A stretch of 64,000 nucleotides of DNA from assembly GCA_910578545.1 (NCBI GenBank), contig CAJTPT010000003.1, positions 124,001-188,000 on the forward strand. The letters run 5' to 3'. This stretch comes from an uncultured Christensenella sp. (GTDB lineage: Bacteria > Bacillota > Clostridia > Christensenellales > Pumilibacteraceae). Below, in pieces: positions 7,693 through 15,923 of this stretch; positions within the stretch are counted from its first letter, which is position 1, and every line of letters starts with the position of its first letter. Position numbers and translations under genes: made by a program. The notes under the pieces are model-generated. The model searched no databases. It worked only from the letters and a program-made list of their open reading frames with translations, and was not told where the DNA came from.

Positions 7693-8922
7693 ATGGTTAA
7701 TTTGGGTATAAACGGAGTAATTCTTCGCGTAAAAAACAACTCTCTCGGCGAGACCCGTAGCCTTAATCTTTTGGGCAAGCCGATGGAAAAGTGGGTGGAG
7801 GACGCCCTGCGTGTGCCCTGCCACACCATTGAAGCCCCGACGGTTTTGGATATATCGGATAAGCTAAAACAGATCCTCGATAAGACCAAGCCGATTACCG
7901 TCGTTTTGTACAGCGATACGCCGCTTATTACGACCAAAACGATAGACGTAGCCATTCGGCAGTTGGCCAACCAAAAGGCAGACGCCGTCAAGCTTCCGCG
8001 TGGTTGCGTGTACAAAACAGAATATCTTTTCGAGCTTACCAAGCTATTTCCGCAAGAGCCTGCGGGCGGCGGCGAATTCGAGGCGGTTACCGACGGGGAG
8101 AGCCTGTCGCGCGTGACCGATTCCGCACGCCGCAGAATACTTAACTTCCATTCGGGCAACGGCGTTATCATTTTCGATTATCATAATACGTTTATAGACT
8201 GCGACGTTATTATCGAGCGCGGCGCAATTATAGAGCCGTACAACTTTATCAAGGGCAAAACTGTTATCAAGGCATACGCTCACATCATGCCGGGAAACTT
8301 TATGGAAAACTGCATTATCGGCGAGAACGTCACCGTTGACAGTTCGCGGCTGTACAACAGTTTTGTCGGCGCCGAAACGCGCGTCGGCCCGTTTGCATAT
8401 CTCAGACCCAACTCGGTTGTCGGACGGTCGTGCCGCATAGGCGACTACGTAGAGCTCAAAAACTGTGTTATAGGCGACGGCTGTAAAGTCAGCCATTTGT
8501 CGTACGTCGGCGACGCAGAGCTTGGCAGAGAATGCAACGTCGGTTGCGGCGTTGTGTTTGCCAACTACGACGGCAAAAACAAGTATAAGTCCGTTGTCGG
8601 CAACCGTGTGTTTATCGGTTCCAACGCAAATATTATCGCGCCTGTACATATCGCCGACCGCGCGTTTATCGCGGCGGGTTCGACCGTCACAGACGAGGTG
8701 CCTACCGAAGCGCTTGCAATCGCCCGTGCGCGGCAGACCAATATCCCGCACTGGAAGGGCAATATGTACGCACCGCCGTTGGGCGAAGAGGGCGACGAGC
8801 AGTTTAAGCTCGTACAGCTCGAAAACGGCATTATCGACGGCTCGGCGAGCGAAAGCGCCAATGCGCCGCAGGGCGACAGTCAGGGCGACAGTCAGGGCGA
8901 CAACGGCGAAACACTCGAATAA
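7693..8922 (+). CDS. glmU: GlmU-like protein: intact acetyltransferase half, degenerate uridylyltransferase half
   Basis: A 409-residue protein (typical GlmU is about 450-460). The left-handed beta-helix half (about 150-385) matches GlmU closely, with [33 protein letters not shown] and a GSTVTDEVP block, so glucosamine-1-phosphate acetyltransferase activity is likely. The N-terminal half keeps echoes such as [13 protein letters not shown], but the LAAGxGTRM nucleotide-binding signature is missing; the N-terminus reads [16 protein letters not shown]. The UTP-dependent step may be lost or done elsewhere. The C-terminus has a short acidic repeat [10 protein letters not shown]. It is followed 14 bp later by prs, as in Bacillus glmU-prs, and has a leaderless-type promoter. 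Confidence 0.82.
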   Translation: MVNLGINGVILRVKNNSLGETRSLNLLGKPMEKWVEDALRVPCHTIEAPTVLDISDKLKQILDKTKPITVVLYSDTPLITTKTIDVAIRQLANQKADAVKLPRGCVYKTEYLFELTKLFPQEPAGGGEFEAVTDGESLSRVTDSARRRILNFHSGNGVIIFDYHNTFIDCDVIIERGAIIEPYNFIKGKTVIKAYAHIMPGNFMENCIIGENVTVDSSRLYNSFVGAETRVGPFAYLRPNSVVGRSCRIGDYVELKNCVIGDGCKVSHLSYVGDAELGRECNVGCGVVFANYDGKNKYKSVVGNRVFIGSNANIIAPVHIADRAFIAAGSTVTDEVPTEALAIARARQTNIPHWKGNMYAPPLGEEGDEQFKLVQLENGIIDGSASESANAPQGDSQGDSQGDNGETLE

Positions 8923-8936
8923 TTCGGAGGACACAC

Positions 8937-9902
8937 ATGATAGCTCACGGCAATAAGATAAAACTGTTTTGCGGTAACTCGTGCAAAAAGCTTGCGGTGG
9001 CAATAGCGGACAAGCTTAAAATGGAACTCTCGGTTGCGGAAGTAGGCAAGTTCAGCGACGGCGAGATTTCGGTGTCCGTCGGAGAGTGCGTTCGTGGTTG
9101 CGACGTGTTTGTAATCCAATCCACGTCCATGCCGACCAACGACAACCTTATGGAATTGCTCGTAATGATCGACGCGTTAAAGCGCGCTTCGGCGGGCAGA
9201 ATAACCGCGGTCATTCCGTACTTCGGCTATGCGCGTCAGGACAGAAAGGCGCGGGCTCGCGACCCTATTACGGCAAAGCTTGTCGCCGACCTTATAACTA
9301 CCGCGGGCGCGGACAGAGTGCTTACAATGGATTTGCACGCGCCGCAGATACAAGGCTTTTTCAATATCCCCGTCGACCACCTTTTGGGCGTGCCCATTCT
9401 TGCGCGCGCGATTTCTAACGAGCAATTCATAAAGGAAGCGGGCGACGACTTGGTAGTCGTATCGCCTGACGTCGGCTCGGTGGGCAGAGCGCGGCAGTTG
9501 GCTACCAAGCTTAACAAGACGCTTGCGATCGTCGATAAGCGCAGACCCAAGGCGAACGTCATGGAAGTAATGAACATTATCGGCGACGTCAAGGGCAAGC
9601 GTTGCGTTATACTCGACGACATGATAGACACCGCCGGCACGATAGTGCAGGGAGCAAAGGCATTGGTCGAAGTCGGCGGCGCGTCCGACGTGTATGCGTG
9701 CTGTACACACCCCGTGCTTTCCGGACCTGCCGTCGAGCGGCTCAACAACTCGGTGCTCAAAAAGGTTTTCCTTTTGGATACCATCGAGCTTCCCGACGAG
9801 AAAAAGTCGGATAAGTTTATCACAGTTTCCGCCGCACCCATTTTTGCCGAAGCTATCGCGGCAATCTACGCCGACCTGCCCGTGTCCAAGCTTTACGACT
9901 GA
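8937..9902 (+). CDS. prs: Ribose-phosphate pyrophosphokinase
   Basis: A 321-residue PRPP synthase that makes phosphoribosyl pyrophosphate from ribose-5-phosphate and ATP for nucleotide, histidine and tryptophan synthesis. Characteristic segments are FSDGEISV, the flexible loop [20 protein letters not shown] region ([17 protein letters not shown]), the divalent-metal region [15 protein letters not shown], and the PRPP-binding loop [13 protein letters not shown]. Length is normal for class I enzymes. An RBS (CGGAGGA) lies 8 bp before ATG 8937. It is the second gene of the glmU-prs pair and is followed by an intrinsic terminator. Confidence 0.97.
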   Translation: MIAHGNKIKLFCGNSCKKLAVAIADKLKMELSVAEVGKFSDGEISVSVGECVRGCDVFVIQSTSMPTNDNLMELLVMIDALKRASAGRITAVIPYFGYARQDRKARARDPITAKLVADLITTAGADRVLTMDLHAPQIQGFFNIPVDHLLGVPILARAISNEQFIKEAGDDLVVVSPDVGSVGRARQLATKLNKTLAIVDKRRPKANVMEVMNIIGDVKGKRCVILDDMIDTAGTIVQGAKALVEVGGASDVYACCTHPVLSGPAVERLNNSVLKKVFLLDTIELPDEKKSDKFITVSAAPIFAEAIAAIYADLPVSKLYD

Positions 9903-9924
9903 TATAATTAATAAAAACAACCAT

Positions 9925-9957
9925 AAACACGCTCGATATAATGGGGCGTGTTTTTTA
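9925..9957 (+). terminator. Intrinsic terminator after prs
   Basis: AAACACGC (9925-9932) pairs with GCGTGTTT (9946-9953), continuing into a T-run. It lies 23 bp after the prs stop. Confidence 0.85.
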
Positions 9958-10006
9958 TGTGGTTTTATGCAGAAAAAGTCGGGTTTTATAACGGTTTCGA
10001 CAAAGT

Positions 10007-10022
10007 AATTCGGAATTCGGGA
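10007..10022. repeat. Dispersed GTAATTCGGAATT repeat
   Basis: TAATTCGGAATTC occurs here. Related sequences occur at about 10521-10549 (two copies), 17355-17379, 29286-29318 and 47508-47538, always in intergenic DNA. Some copies are inverted around GAATTC. Function is unknown. Confidence 0.5.
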
Positions 10023-10059
10023 TTATGGGTGTGGATAATGGCTATAGGAAAAGAACAAC

Positions 10060-10169
10060 ATCTTTTCATGTTCGTGAGATGTTTTGCGTTACTCGATACG
10101 ACAAAACAAGCTTGACTACACGCCTTTTGTTATTCCGAACAAGCGAATCACAGTGAAGAATTTCACGGT
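10060..10169. repeat. Dispersed intergenic repeat related to 47665-47780 (rearranged halves)
   Basis: TCGTGAGATGTTTTGCGTTAC (about 10068-10088) resembles the right half of the repeat near 47738, and TTGTTATTCCGAAC...CAGTGAAGAATTTCAC (about 10127-10167) resembles its left half (TTGTCATCCCGAAC...GTGAAGGATCTCAC). The two halves are in swapped order, as if two truncated copies were abutted. It sits directly at the 3' end of spoIIID and contains no gene. Confidence 0.45.
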
Positions 10170-10460
10170 TTACGGTGCGGTGTTTTCGGTTTGTTTCGAC
10201 TGCGCTTTGGAATTTTTGCACTTTTGCTTAGTCGCTTCGCCGCCGCGTAGATGTCTTACGCTTAGGTTGTAGTCAAGTATGCGCCGCACATTTTCGGACA
10301 GCTCGCGGTCGAGTAGGGGTAGCCTTTCGGTCACGTCCTTGTGTACGGTGGATTTACCCATGCCGTACTGCTTTGCGGCGTCGCGAACGGTGCACTCGGT
10401 TGCGACTATATACTTTCCGAGCTCAACGGCGCGGGCGGACTTATTCGGTTTAACGCTCAT
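10170..10460 (-). CDS. spoIIID: Sporulation transcriptional regulator SpoIIID
   Basis: A 96-residue DNA-binding protein that matches SpoIIID over its whole conserved core: KYIVATECTVRDAAKQYG, the helix-turn-helix MGKSTVHKDVTERLP and the C-terminal ILDYNLSVRHLRGGEATK. In Bacillus and Clostridium it adjusts mother-cell gene expression during endospore formation. The Lys/Gln-rich C-terminal tail varies. The start ATG (10460 reading left) has a GGAGA RBS. It is a lone gene against the direction of its neighbours. Its presence argues for a spore-forming, or recently spore-forming, Firmicute. Confidence 0.93.
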   Translation of the reverse strand: MSVKPNKSARAVELGKYIVATECTVRDAAKQYGMGKSTVHKDVTERLPLLDRELSENVRRILDYNLSVRHLRGGEATKQKCKNSKAQSKQTENTAP

Positions 10461-10520
10461 ACAAATCTCCGATATTAAGGCAGTTATATAATGTATGACC
10501 GTTTTCGACAGGATATGACA

Positions 10521-10549
10521 AAAGTAATTCGGAATTAGTAATTCGGAAT
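10521..10549. repeat. Tandem pair of the GTAATTCGGAATT repeat
   Basis: Two copies of GTAATTCGGAATTA follow each other upstream of greA. See the related copy at 10007. Confidence 0.5.
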
Positions 10550-10660
10550 TATGGTGGCTGCTCGTCGCGCCCTTATTAAAATAATTAAAGTGCGTTTCAC
10601 TTGACTAATGTATATGAATTGTCTATAATATATGATGAATAAATAGGCAAGGAGTAAATT

Positions 10661-11416
10661 ATGCCCAAAGAATATATTATGACGGCAAAAGGCAAGCGCG
10701 AGCTCGAAGAGCGGCTCGAACACATCAAGTTGGTGGAAATGCCTGCCATTGTCGAAGAAATCGCCAAAGCGCGCGAGCAGGGAGACCTTTCCGAAAACGC
10801 CGAGTACGAGCTTGCACGCGAAGCGCAGGCTCAGCTTCAAAACGAGATAGATACCATTAAGGAAAAACTCGCGGGCGCAAAGATACTCGACGAGCGTTCC
10901 ATTAACGACGACATCGTATCCATCGGTTGCGCAGTCGAGCTTATCGAGGCGGACGTAGCGGACGGGCTTACCGCCGTCGAGGCGTGCGGACTTACGCATA
11001 CAGACGTTATCGCGGGCTTCCTCACCAAAATGTCGCTTATAGATATGCGCGCCAACCGTTTGCATATCGGCATACTCAACGAGCTTACCGAAGAGGATTA
11101 TGCGATTGCCGGATGTGAGCTTCTCTCGTCCAAGCGTTATAAAAAGGACGAGCTTTTGGACAAAGGTTTTACCGAAGAAATGCTTGCCGCCAAGGCGAAA
11201 GCGCGCGGCAAGATAGATAAGTCCAAGTGCGAAGGAATCAAGGTGTACACCATAGTCGGCTCGCACGAGGCGGACGCGCTTAACGGCAGGATATCCAACG
11301 AGTCGCGCGTAGGCTCGGCGCTTATCGGCAAGACCGAAAACGACGTAGTTATGGTAGGCGATTTGCTGTTCAAAATTCTGAACATCGTCATCGATAAAAA
11401 GGCGGTCAAAAAATAA
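10661..11416 (+). CDS. greA: Transcription elongation factor GreA with an insertion of about 95 residues
   Basis: The N-terminal coiled coil is typical (MTAKGKRELEERLEHIK, IAKAREQGDLSENAEY) with the acidic tip residues that reach into the RNA-polymerase channel. The C-terminal domain starts as usual (IVSIGCAVELIEADV, about residue 92) but is interrupted by residues about 98-192, then resumes exactly in register with KVYTIVGSHEADALNGRIS and SALIGKTENDVV. Removing the insert leaves about 156 residues, the normal GreA size (about 158). The insert looks alpha-helical and has no recognised domain. An RBS (AAGGAG) lies at the normal distance from ATG 10661. GreA rescues backtracked RNA polymerase by stimulating transcript cleavage. 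Confidence 0.93.
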   Translation: MPKEYIMTAKGKRELEERLEHIKLVEMPAIVEEIAKAREQGDLSENAEYELAREAQAQLQNEIDTIKEKLAGAKILDERSINDDIVSIGCAVELIEADVADGLTAVEACGLTHTDVIAGFLTKMSLIDMRANRLHIGILNELTEEDYAIAGCELLSSKRYKKDELLDKGFTEEMLAAKAKARGKIDKSKCEGIKVYTIVGSHEADALNGRISNESRVGSALIGKTENDVVMVGDLLFKILNIVIDKKAVKK

Positions 11417-11624
11417 AGTTTAACAAATAAGTCAATCCGATTTATTCGAGGGAGTAAATTTGCTTGCTTGCAATGGAAAATTCGAGACGTGACAAATCGG
11501 GTGTAATACCGCGCCCCTTTGGGCGCAAAGCGCGTGAAATGCGCGGGTCCCGGAGGACAAAAAAGCCCCGGGGGTATAATACCTAATTTATTTCAACGAT
11601 TAATAGAAAAAGGGCATATATCAT
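11417..11624 (+). promoter_or_regulatory. Structured leader region of lysS
   Basis: It holds several hairpins: GCGCCCCTTTGGGCGC (about 11510), CGCG-TGAAATG-CGCG (about 11531) and GTCC-CGGA-GGAC (about 11547). GGGTGTAATACCGCG (about 11499) superficially resembles a T-box antiterminator, but the tRNA-pairing UGGN bulge is absent. TATAAT at 11575-11580 is a possible -10 box with no good -35. AAAAGGG precedes the start codon. Confidence 0.35.
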
Positions 11625-13115
11625 ATGGCACAAAACAATAACGAAAACAACGGCGCCGAAGTCGAACAGGACGTAGGCGCGCTTAAGGCGGTAAGATTAA
11701 ACAAGCTTGCAGAGCTTTGCGCAGACGGAGCCGACCCGTTTAAGATTACGACGTTCCCCGTGGACACCCATGCGGCGGACGTTACGAGCAACCCCCAAGA
11801 GGGCGCAACAGTCACCGTAGCCGGCCGACTTATGAGCAAGCGCGTAATGGGCAAGGCGAGCTTTGGACACCTTCTCGACCGCTCGGGGCAGATTCAGATT
11901 TATGTTAAGTCGGACAGCCTCGGACCCGAAAAGTACGACGGCTTTAAAAAGCAAATCGACATCGGAGATATAATCGGCGTCACCGGCGACGTGTTTATCA
12001 CGCACCGCGGCGAGGTGTCGATTGCCGTAAAAGAGCTTACGCTTTTGTCCAAGTCACTCACGCCGCTTCCCGAAAAGTGGCACGGGCTCAAGGATAACGA
12101 TATCCGTTACCGCAAGCGCTACCTCGACCTTATTGTCAACACCGACGTTAAGGACACGTTTATCAAGCGGAGTAAGATAATTTCCGCGATACGCAGTTAC
12201 CTCGACGCCGACGGCTTTTTGGAAGTGGAAACGCCCATACTCAATACCGTTGCGGGCGGAGCGGCGGCGCGGCCGTTTATTACGCACCACAACACGCTCG
12301 ACCTTGATATGTACATGCGCATTGCGCCTGAGCTTTATCTTAAAAGGCTTATCGTGGGCGGACTCGAGCGCGTGTATGAGCTTGGTCGAAACTTCCGCAA
12401 CGAGGGAATGGACATCAAGCACAATCCCGAGTTTACCATGATGGAGCTTTATCAGGCGTACGGTAACTACGAGGACATGATGACTCGCACCGAGGATATT
12501 TACCGCGCGGCGGCGCACGCTATCGGGCTGGGTGACAAGATAACCTATCAAGGTAAAGAGATAGATATTTCCACGCCGTGGCGCAGAGTCACTATGCGCG
12601 ATGTAGTTAAGGAAACGACGGGCGTCGACTTTATGGCGCTCACCAAAGCGCAGGCCCAAGGCGAAATCAAGCGGCTCGGGTTAGAACTCGAGGGCGACAA
12701 GAACGCCGCCGAGTGCATGTACGTCGCGTTTGACAAGCTTGTGGAAAGCACGCTCATTCAGCCTACCTTCGTGACGGGCTACCCGATTGAAATTTCGCCG
12801 CTCGCAAAGCGCGACGACAACGGACTAACCTACAGATTCGAGTTTTTTATCAACGGTTGGGAAGGCGGCAACGCATACTCCGAGCTTAACGATCCTATCG
12901 ACCAAGCCAAGCGGTTCGAGACTCAGCGTGCCATGATGAAAAAGGGCGACGAGGACGCTCAAGCCGCCGACGACGATTTTGTGGAAGCGCTCGAGTACGG
13001 CATGCCGCCCACGGGCGGACTCGGTATCGGCATTGACCGTATGGTAATGCTTCTTACCGACAGCGCCTCGATTAGGGACGTTATATTATTCCCCACAATG
13101 AAGCCCAGACGCTAA
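11625..13115 (+). CDS. lysS: Lysyl-tRNA synthetase, class II
   Basis: A 496-residue class II lysyl-tRNA synthetase that charges tRNA-Lys. An N-terminal OB-fold anticodon-binding domain (VTVAGRLMSKRVMGKASFGHL, about 65-85) precedes the class II catalytic core. Motif 2 is in GRNFRNEGMDIKHNPEFTMM and motif 3 in GGLGIGIDRMVMLLTD with the final RDVILFP. Length is normal. The first 25 residues are acidic and Asn-rich and look disordered. ATG 11625 follows AAAAAGGG at an acceptable distance. Confidence 0.97.
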   Translation: MAQNNNENNGAEVEQDVGALKAVRLNKLAELCADGADPFKITTFPVDTHAADVTSNPQEGATVTVAGRLMSKRVMGKASFGHLLDRSGQIQIYVKSDSLGPEKYDGFKKQIDIGDIIGVTGDVFITHRGEVSIAVKELTLLSKSLTPLPEKWHGLKDNDIRYRKRYLDLIVNTDVKDTFIKRSKIISAIRSYLDADGFLEVETPILNTVAGGAAARPFITHHNTLDLDMYMRIAPELYLKRLIVGGLERVYELGRNFRNEGMDIKHNPEFTMMELYQAYGNYEDMMTRTEDIYRAAAHAIGLGDKITYQGKEIDISTPWRRVTMRDVVKETTGVDFMALTKAQAQGEIKRLGLELEGDKNAAECMYVAFDKLVESTLIQPTFVTGYPIEISPLAKRDDNGLTYRFEFFINGWEGGNAYSELNDPIDQAKRFETQRAMMKKGDEDAQAADDDFVEALEYGMPPTGGLGIGIDRMVMLLTDSASIRDVILFPTMKPRR

Positions 13116-13116
13116 G

Positions 13117-13225
13117 CCGTATAGCTCGCGCGATACTGACTGCGCTTGTCACGCCGCTTGGTTGTGTAGGTGTGTCTACATGCCCCCGCGGTGCGTTAAC
13201 CGTTGACAGTCTGACGCGGCTCTTC
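13117..13225. repeat. Structured intergenic element (R0), diverged member of the rpmE/prfA-leader family
   Basis: The sequence after lysS resembles the elements at 43657, 43896, 44336 and 46202: CTCGCGCGATACTGACTGCG near the left end, then GTAG...TCTACATGCCCCCGCGG in the middle and CAGTCTGACGCGGC at the right end. It is rich in dyads. It lies between lysS and the yaaO-like gene. The relationship was aligned by eye, and this copy is the most diverged. Confidence 0.4.
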
Positions 13226-13281
13226 GCACTTAGAGGGCAACAACTTTGTATATTATCCACAACAAATAATTCGGAGAAAAA

Positions 13282-14298
13282 TTGAGTCTATCCGACGAAC
13301 TGAAACGCGCGGCGGAGCGCGACAAGCTTAGGCTTCATACGCCCGGGCACAAGGGTAAGCTGTGCGAGTACGACTTAACAGAGCTTACAGATGACAGCTT
13401 TCCTGCCGACTGCGTAACCAAAGCGCAGGCGCGTGCCGCCAAGGCTTATGGGGCTAAGCATGCGCGGTATTTGTGCGGCGGAAGCTCACAGGGCGTAAAA
13501 GCCGCCGTATTCTTTTCGGGCGCGTCCGCAGTCGTGGACGTCAATTCGCACCGCTCGGTTTTTGACGGGTTCAAGCTGTCGGGCAAACGGTACGTAACGG
13601 CGGGGCAAAGCCGCAGTATTTATCCGCTCTCGGTCGGCGATATAGAAGGCGCGCTCGATTGTGATACAAAGGCGATTGTCGTTACTTCGCCGACATACTA
13701 CGGGTATTGCGCGGACGTCGCGGGCTTGCGCGACTATTGCAAAAAGAAGGGCTTGCTCTTTATCGTCGACAGCGCTCACGGCGCGCATTTCGGGTTTAGC
13801 AACAGGCTTCCCAAAAGCGCCGCGCCGCACTGCGATATATGCAACGTGTCCACGCACAAAACGCTTAGCGCACTCACTCAGACGGCGCTGTTATTTGATA
13901 ATCTTTCCGATACGGAAAGTGCGGCGCTCGATGATGCCGCGGACGTAATGGGCACTACGAGCCCGTCATATCTGTTGTACGCGTCGATAGACCATGCAGT
14001 GACAACCGCGGCGGACAATCGGACAAGGGAAGCGTACGATACTTTATATGACAGCGTGGACCTGCTTAGACGGGAACTGCCGTTTTTGAAGAATGACGAT
14101 TTCAGTCGGCTCGTGCTTGACTGCACCGCGCTGAAAGTCGATCCTTTTACACTTAATACCGCGCTCGTTCGCCGCGGAGTGTTTTCGGAAAAGGTGGACG
14201 AAAAGCGAATAGTTTTTATACTTACGGCGGAAAATACGCCGAACGACGTCGAGCGTCTTGCGCGAGCGATTACGGACAGCGTCGGGGAGATCAAATGA
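13282..14298 (+). CDS. Short Orn/Lys/Arg decarboxylase-like PLP enzyme (YaaO-type)
   Basis: A 338-residue fold-type I PLP protein. It begins with the family signature RLHTPGHKG and carries the PLP-lysine region ICNVSTHKTLSALTQTALL, plus TSPTYYGYCADV and FIVDSAHGAHFGF for cofactor binding. It is shorter than full decarboxylases (about 480-490 in B. subtilis YaaO), lacking most of the C-terminal domain, so its substrate is uncertain. The start is TTG 13282, 6 bp after CGGAG; no ATG fits better. The next gene, tmk, overlaps its stop (ATGA), reproducing the Firmicute order yaaO-tmk-holB-yaaT. Confidence 0.85.
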   Translation: MSLSDELKRAAERDKLRLHTPGHKGKLCEYDLTELTDDSFPADCVTKAQARAAKAYGAKHARYLCGGSSQGVKAAVFFSGASAVVDVNSHRSVFDGFKLSGKRYVTAGQSRSIYPLSVGDIEGALDCDTKAIVVTSPTYYGYCADVAGLRDYCKKKGLLFIVDSAHGAHFGFSNRLPKSAAPHCDICNVSTHKTLSALTQTALLFDNLSDTESAALDDAADVMGTTSPSYLLYASIDHAVTTAADNRTREAYDTLYDSVDLLRRELPFLKNDDFSRLVLDCTALKVDPFTLNTALVRRGVFSEKVDEKRIVFILTAENTPNDVERLARAITDSVGEIK

Positions 14299-14906
14299 CT
14301 AAAGGCAAATTTATCGTAATAGAGGGCGTCGAGGGCGCCGGCAAAAGCCACCAGTGTAAACGCTTGCTCGAGGGGCTCACCGCGATGGGCGTGGACGCGA
14401 TTTTGACGCGCGAGCCCGGCGGCGCGGCGCTTGCCGAGGGCATACGCAAACTGCTACTCGACCCCGAGTATTCGCCCGACGCCGTGACAGAGCTGTATCT
14501 ATATTCGGCGGCACGGCGCGATCATTTGAACAAAGTTATTTTTCCCGCGCTCGACAGCGGCAAGGTCGTAGTGTGCGACCGATTTACTTTTTCCACGTTT
14601 GCGTATCAGGGTTACGGGCGCGGGCTGGACATAGATTTTGTAAATCGAGTGAATGCCAAAACGATTGCGCCGCTTAAAATCGACCTCGGCTTGTTCCTGG
14701 ACATCACGCCCGAGGACGGGTTTACTCGCAAGGGCGGCGCCGATAAGACGGATAGGCTCGAACGCGAGAGCCTGGACTTTTTCAACCGTGTGTATAAAGG
14801 GTTTAAAGAGCTTTGTGCGCGCGGCGAGCTTGTTCCTATCGACGCGTCGGGCGAAAAGACCCGAACCGCCGAAAATATTTTGCGGGAAGTGCGCAAAATA
14901 TTATGA
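14295..14906 (+). CDS. tmk: Thymidylate kinase
   Basis: A 203-residue dTMP kinase that makes dTDP for DNA synthesis. The P-loop is EGVEGAGKSHQCKRL (residues about 9-23), followed by the DRX-type motif TREPGG and CDRFTFSTFAYQGYGRG. Length is normal. Its ATG overlaps the stop of the YaaO-like gene, and its own stop overlaps the holB start, so the four-gene unit is probably translationally coupled. Confidence 0.96.
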   Translation: MTKGKFIVIEGVEGAGKSHQCKRLLEGLTAMGVDAILTREPGGAALAEGIRKLLLDPEYSPDAVTELYLYSAARRDHLNKVIFPALDSGKVVVCDRFTFSTFAYQGYGRGLDIDFVNRVNAKTIAPLKIDLGLFLDITPEDGFTRKGGADKTDRLERESLDFFNRVYKGFKELCARGELVPIDASGEKTRTAENILREVRKIL

Positions 14907-15901
14907 GTGCGGATACGTTGCAAAAATACGCAGGGCTTTACTCTTCGCTTGACGTGCTCAAATCGGTAAGCCGTTCGGACGGCGCGATAATCATATCGGG
15001 CGAGGACGACGACGGACTTAAAACGCTTGCACGCATAGTCGCGGCGCGTGTGTGCGGCATTCCCGCCGACAAGGCTTTTGACGAGCACGCGGATATAATA
15101 GTATATCCAAAGGCTAAGGACGAAAAAAAATCCAAGTCCAAAGCGCAGATCTCAGACGGACAAAAATCCAAGCGCTACGCTATATCTGTCGAGGATATAA
15201 AAGAGATAATCGACTCGCTGTATCTTACGCCGTTCGAGCTCGACAAAAAGGTGTTCATAATAGAAAACGCCGAGAGCATGAGCGAGATTTGCCAGAACAA
15301 ACTGTTAAAGTCGCTCGAGGAACCGCCGCCGCGCGTTTGCTTTATACTGTGTGCTTCTGCGCGGCTACTGCCTACCGTCATGTCGCGGTGCAACAAGATA
15401 GACCTAGCCCCCTTTGATATAGAAGTTGTTGAAAGCGAGCTCGGTAAATACCATGCCGACAAGAAAGCGGTGCGGTTAGCCGCGCAGGCGAGCCGCGGCA
15501 ATCTCGGACTTGCCGAGCAGATCCTTGCCGACCCGAGCTATGCCGAAACCTACGCGACCGCAAAAAAGATTATCAAGCTGGCGTTCGGCAGTAAAAACTT
15601 TGCGCACGTCGCGGCTGTTTACGAAAAGCTCACGCGCGATAAAGTCGATTCGGCGCTCGGCATTATGGAATATCTGTTCAATGACATAGCGCGGTACCGT
15701 ATAGGCGTGCAAACGGTTTTCGACACTGCCGAGATAGCTGAAATCGCGGACGGCTTTACACCGCATTCTGCGGCACTGTGCGCGGACGCGGTACGCAATG
15801 CAAAGCGGCACAATTCCGCCAACTGTATGCCGCAGGCGGTCATGGACACGACCGTGCTTAAAATTATGGAATACAAGGCTGTCGGGCGTGCTAAGGCGTA
15901 G
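14903..15901 (+). CDS. holB: DNA polymerase III delta-prime subunit
   Basis: A 332-residue clamp-loader subunit. The start is ATG 14903, overlapping the tmk stop (ATGA). The AAA+ fold is recognisable from FIIENAESMSEICQNKLLKSLEEPP and the SRC motif in LLPTVMSRCNKIDL (sensor/arginine finger region). The P-loop is absent, as expected for delta-prime, which does not hydrolyse ATP. A Lys/Ser-rich insertion (about residues 73-92) occupies the zinc-finger region seen in many homologues. It lies in the tmk-holB-yaaT order. Confidence 0.92.
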   Translation: MSADTLQKYAGLYSSLDVLKSVSRSDGAIIISGEDDDGLKTLARIVAARVCGIPADKAFDEHADIIVYPKAKDEKKSKSKAQISDGQKSKRYAISVEDIKEIIDSLYLTPFELDKKVFIIENAESMSEICQNKLLKSLEEPPPRVCFILCASARLLPTVMSRCNKIDLAPFDIEVVESELGKYHADKKAVRLAAQASRGNLGLAEQILADPSYAETYATAKKIIKLAFGSKNFAHVAAVYEKLTRDKVDSALGIMEYLFNDIARYRIGVQTVFDTAEIAEIADGFTPHSAALCADAVRNAKRHNSANCMPQAVMDTTVLKIMEYKAVGRAKA

Positions 15902-15923
15902 TCGGCAGATGGAGGTATAATTC

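Noticed and set aside
8044..9003. Long minus-strand open frame opposite the glmU-prs region
   Set aside because: It mirrors highly coding plus-strand genes. Such frames recur opposite nearly every GC-rich gene here (for example 26483-27616, 34596-35648, 53138-54349) and show low-quality Arg/Val/Cys-rich translations.
11499..11513. Confident T-box riboswitch call before lysS
   Set aside because: The UGGN tRNA-acceptor bulge and a recognisable specifier loop are missing, so it is reported only as a structured leader.
13282..14298. Full-length lysine or arginine decarboxylase
   Set aside because: The C-terminal domain is largely absent, so only a short YaaO-type PLP protein is claimed.
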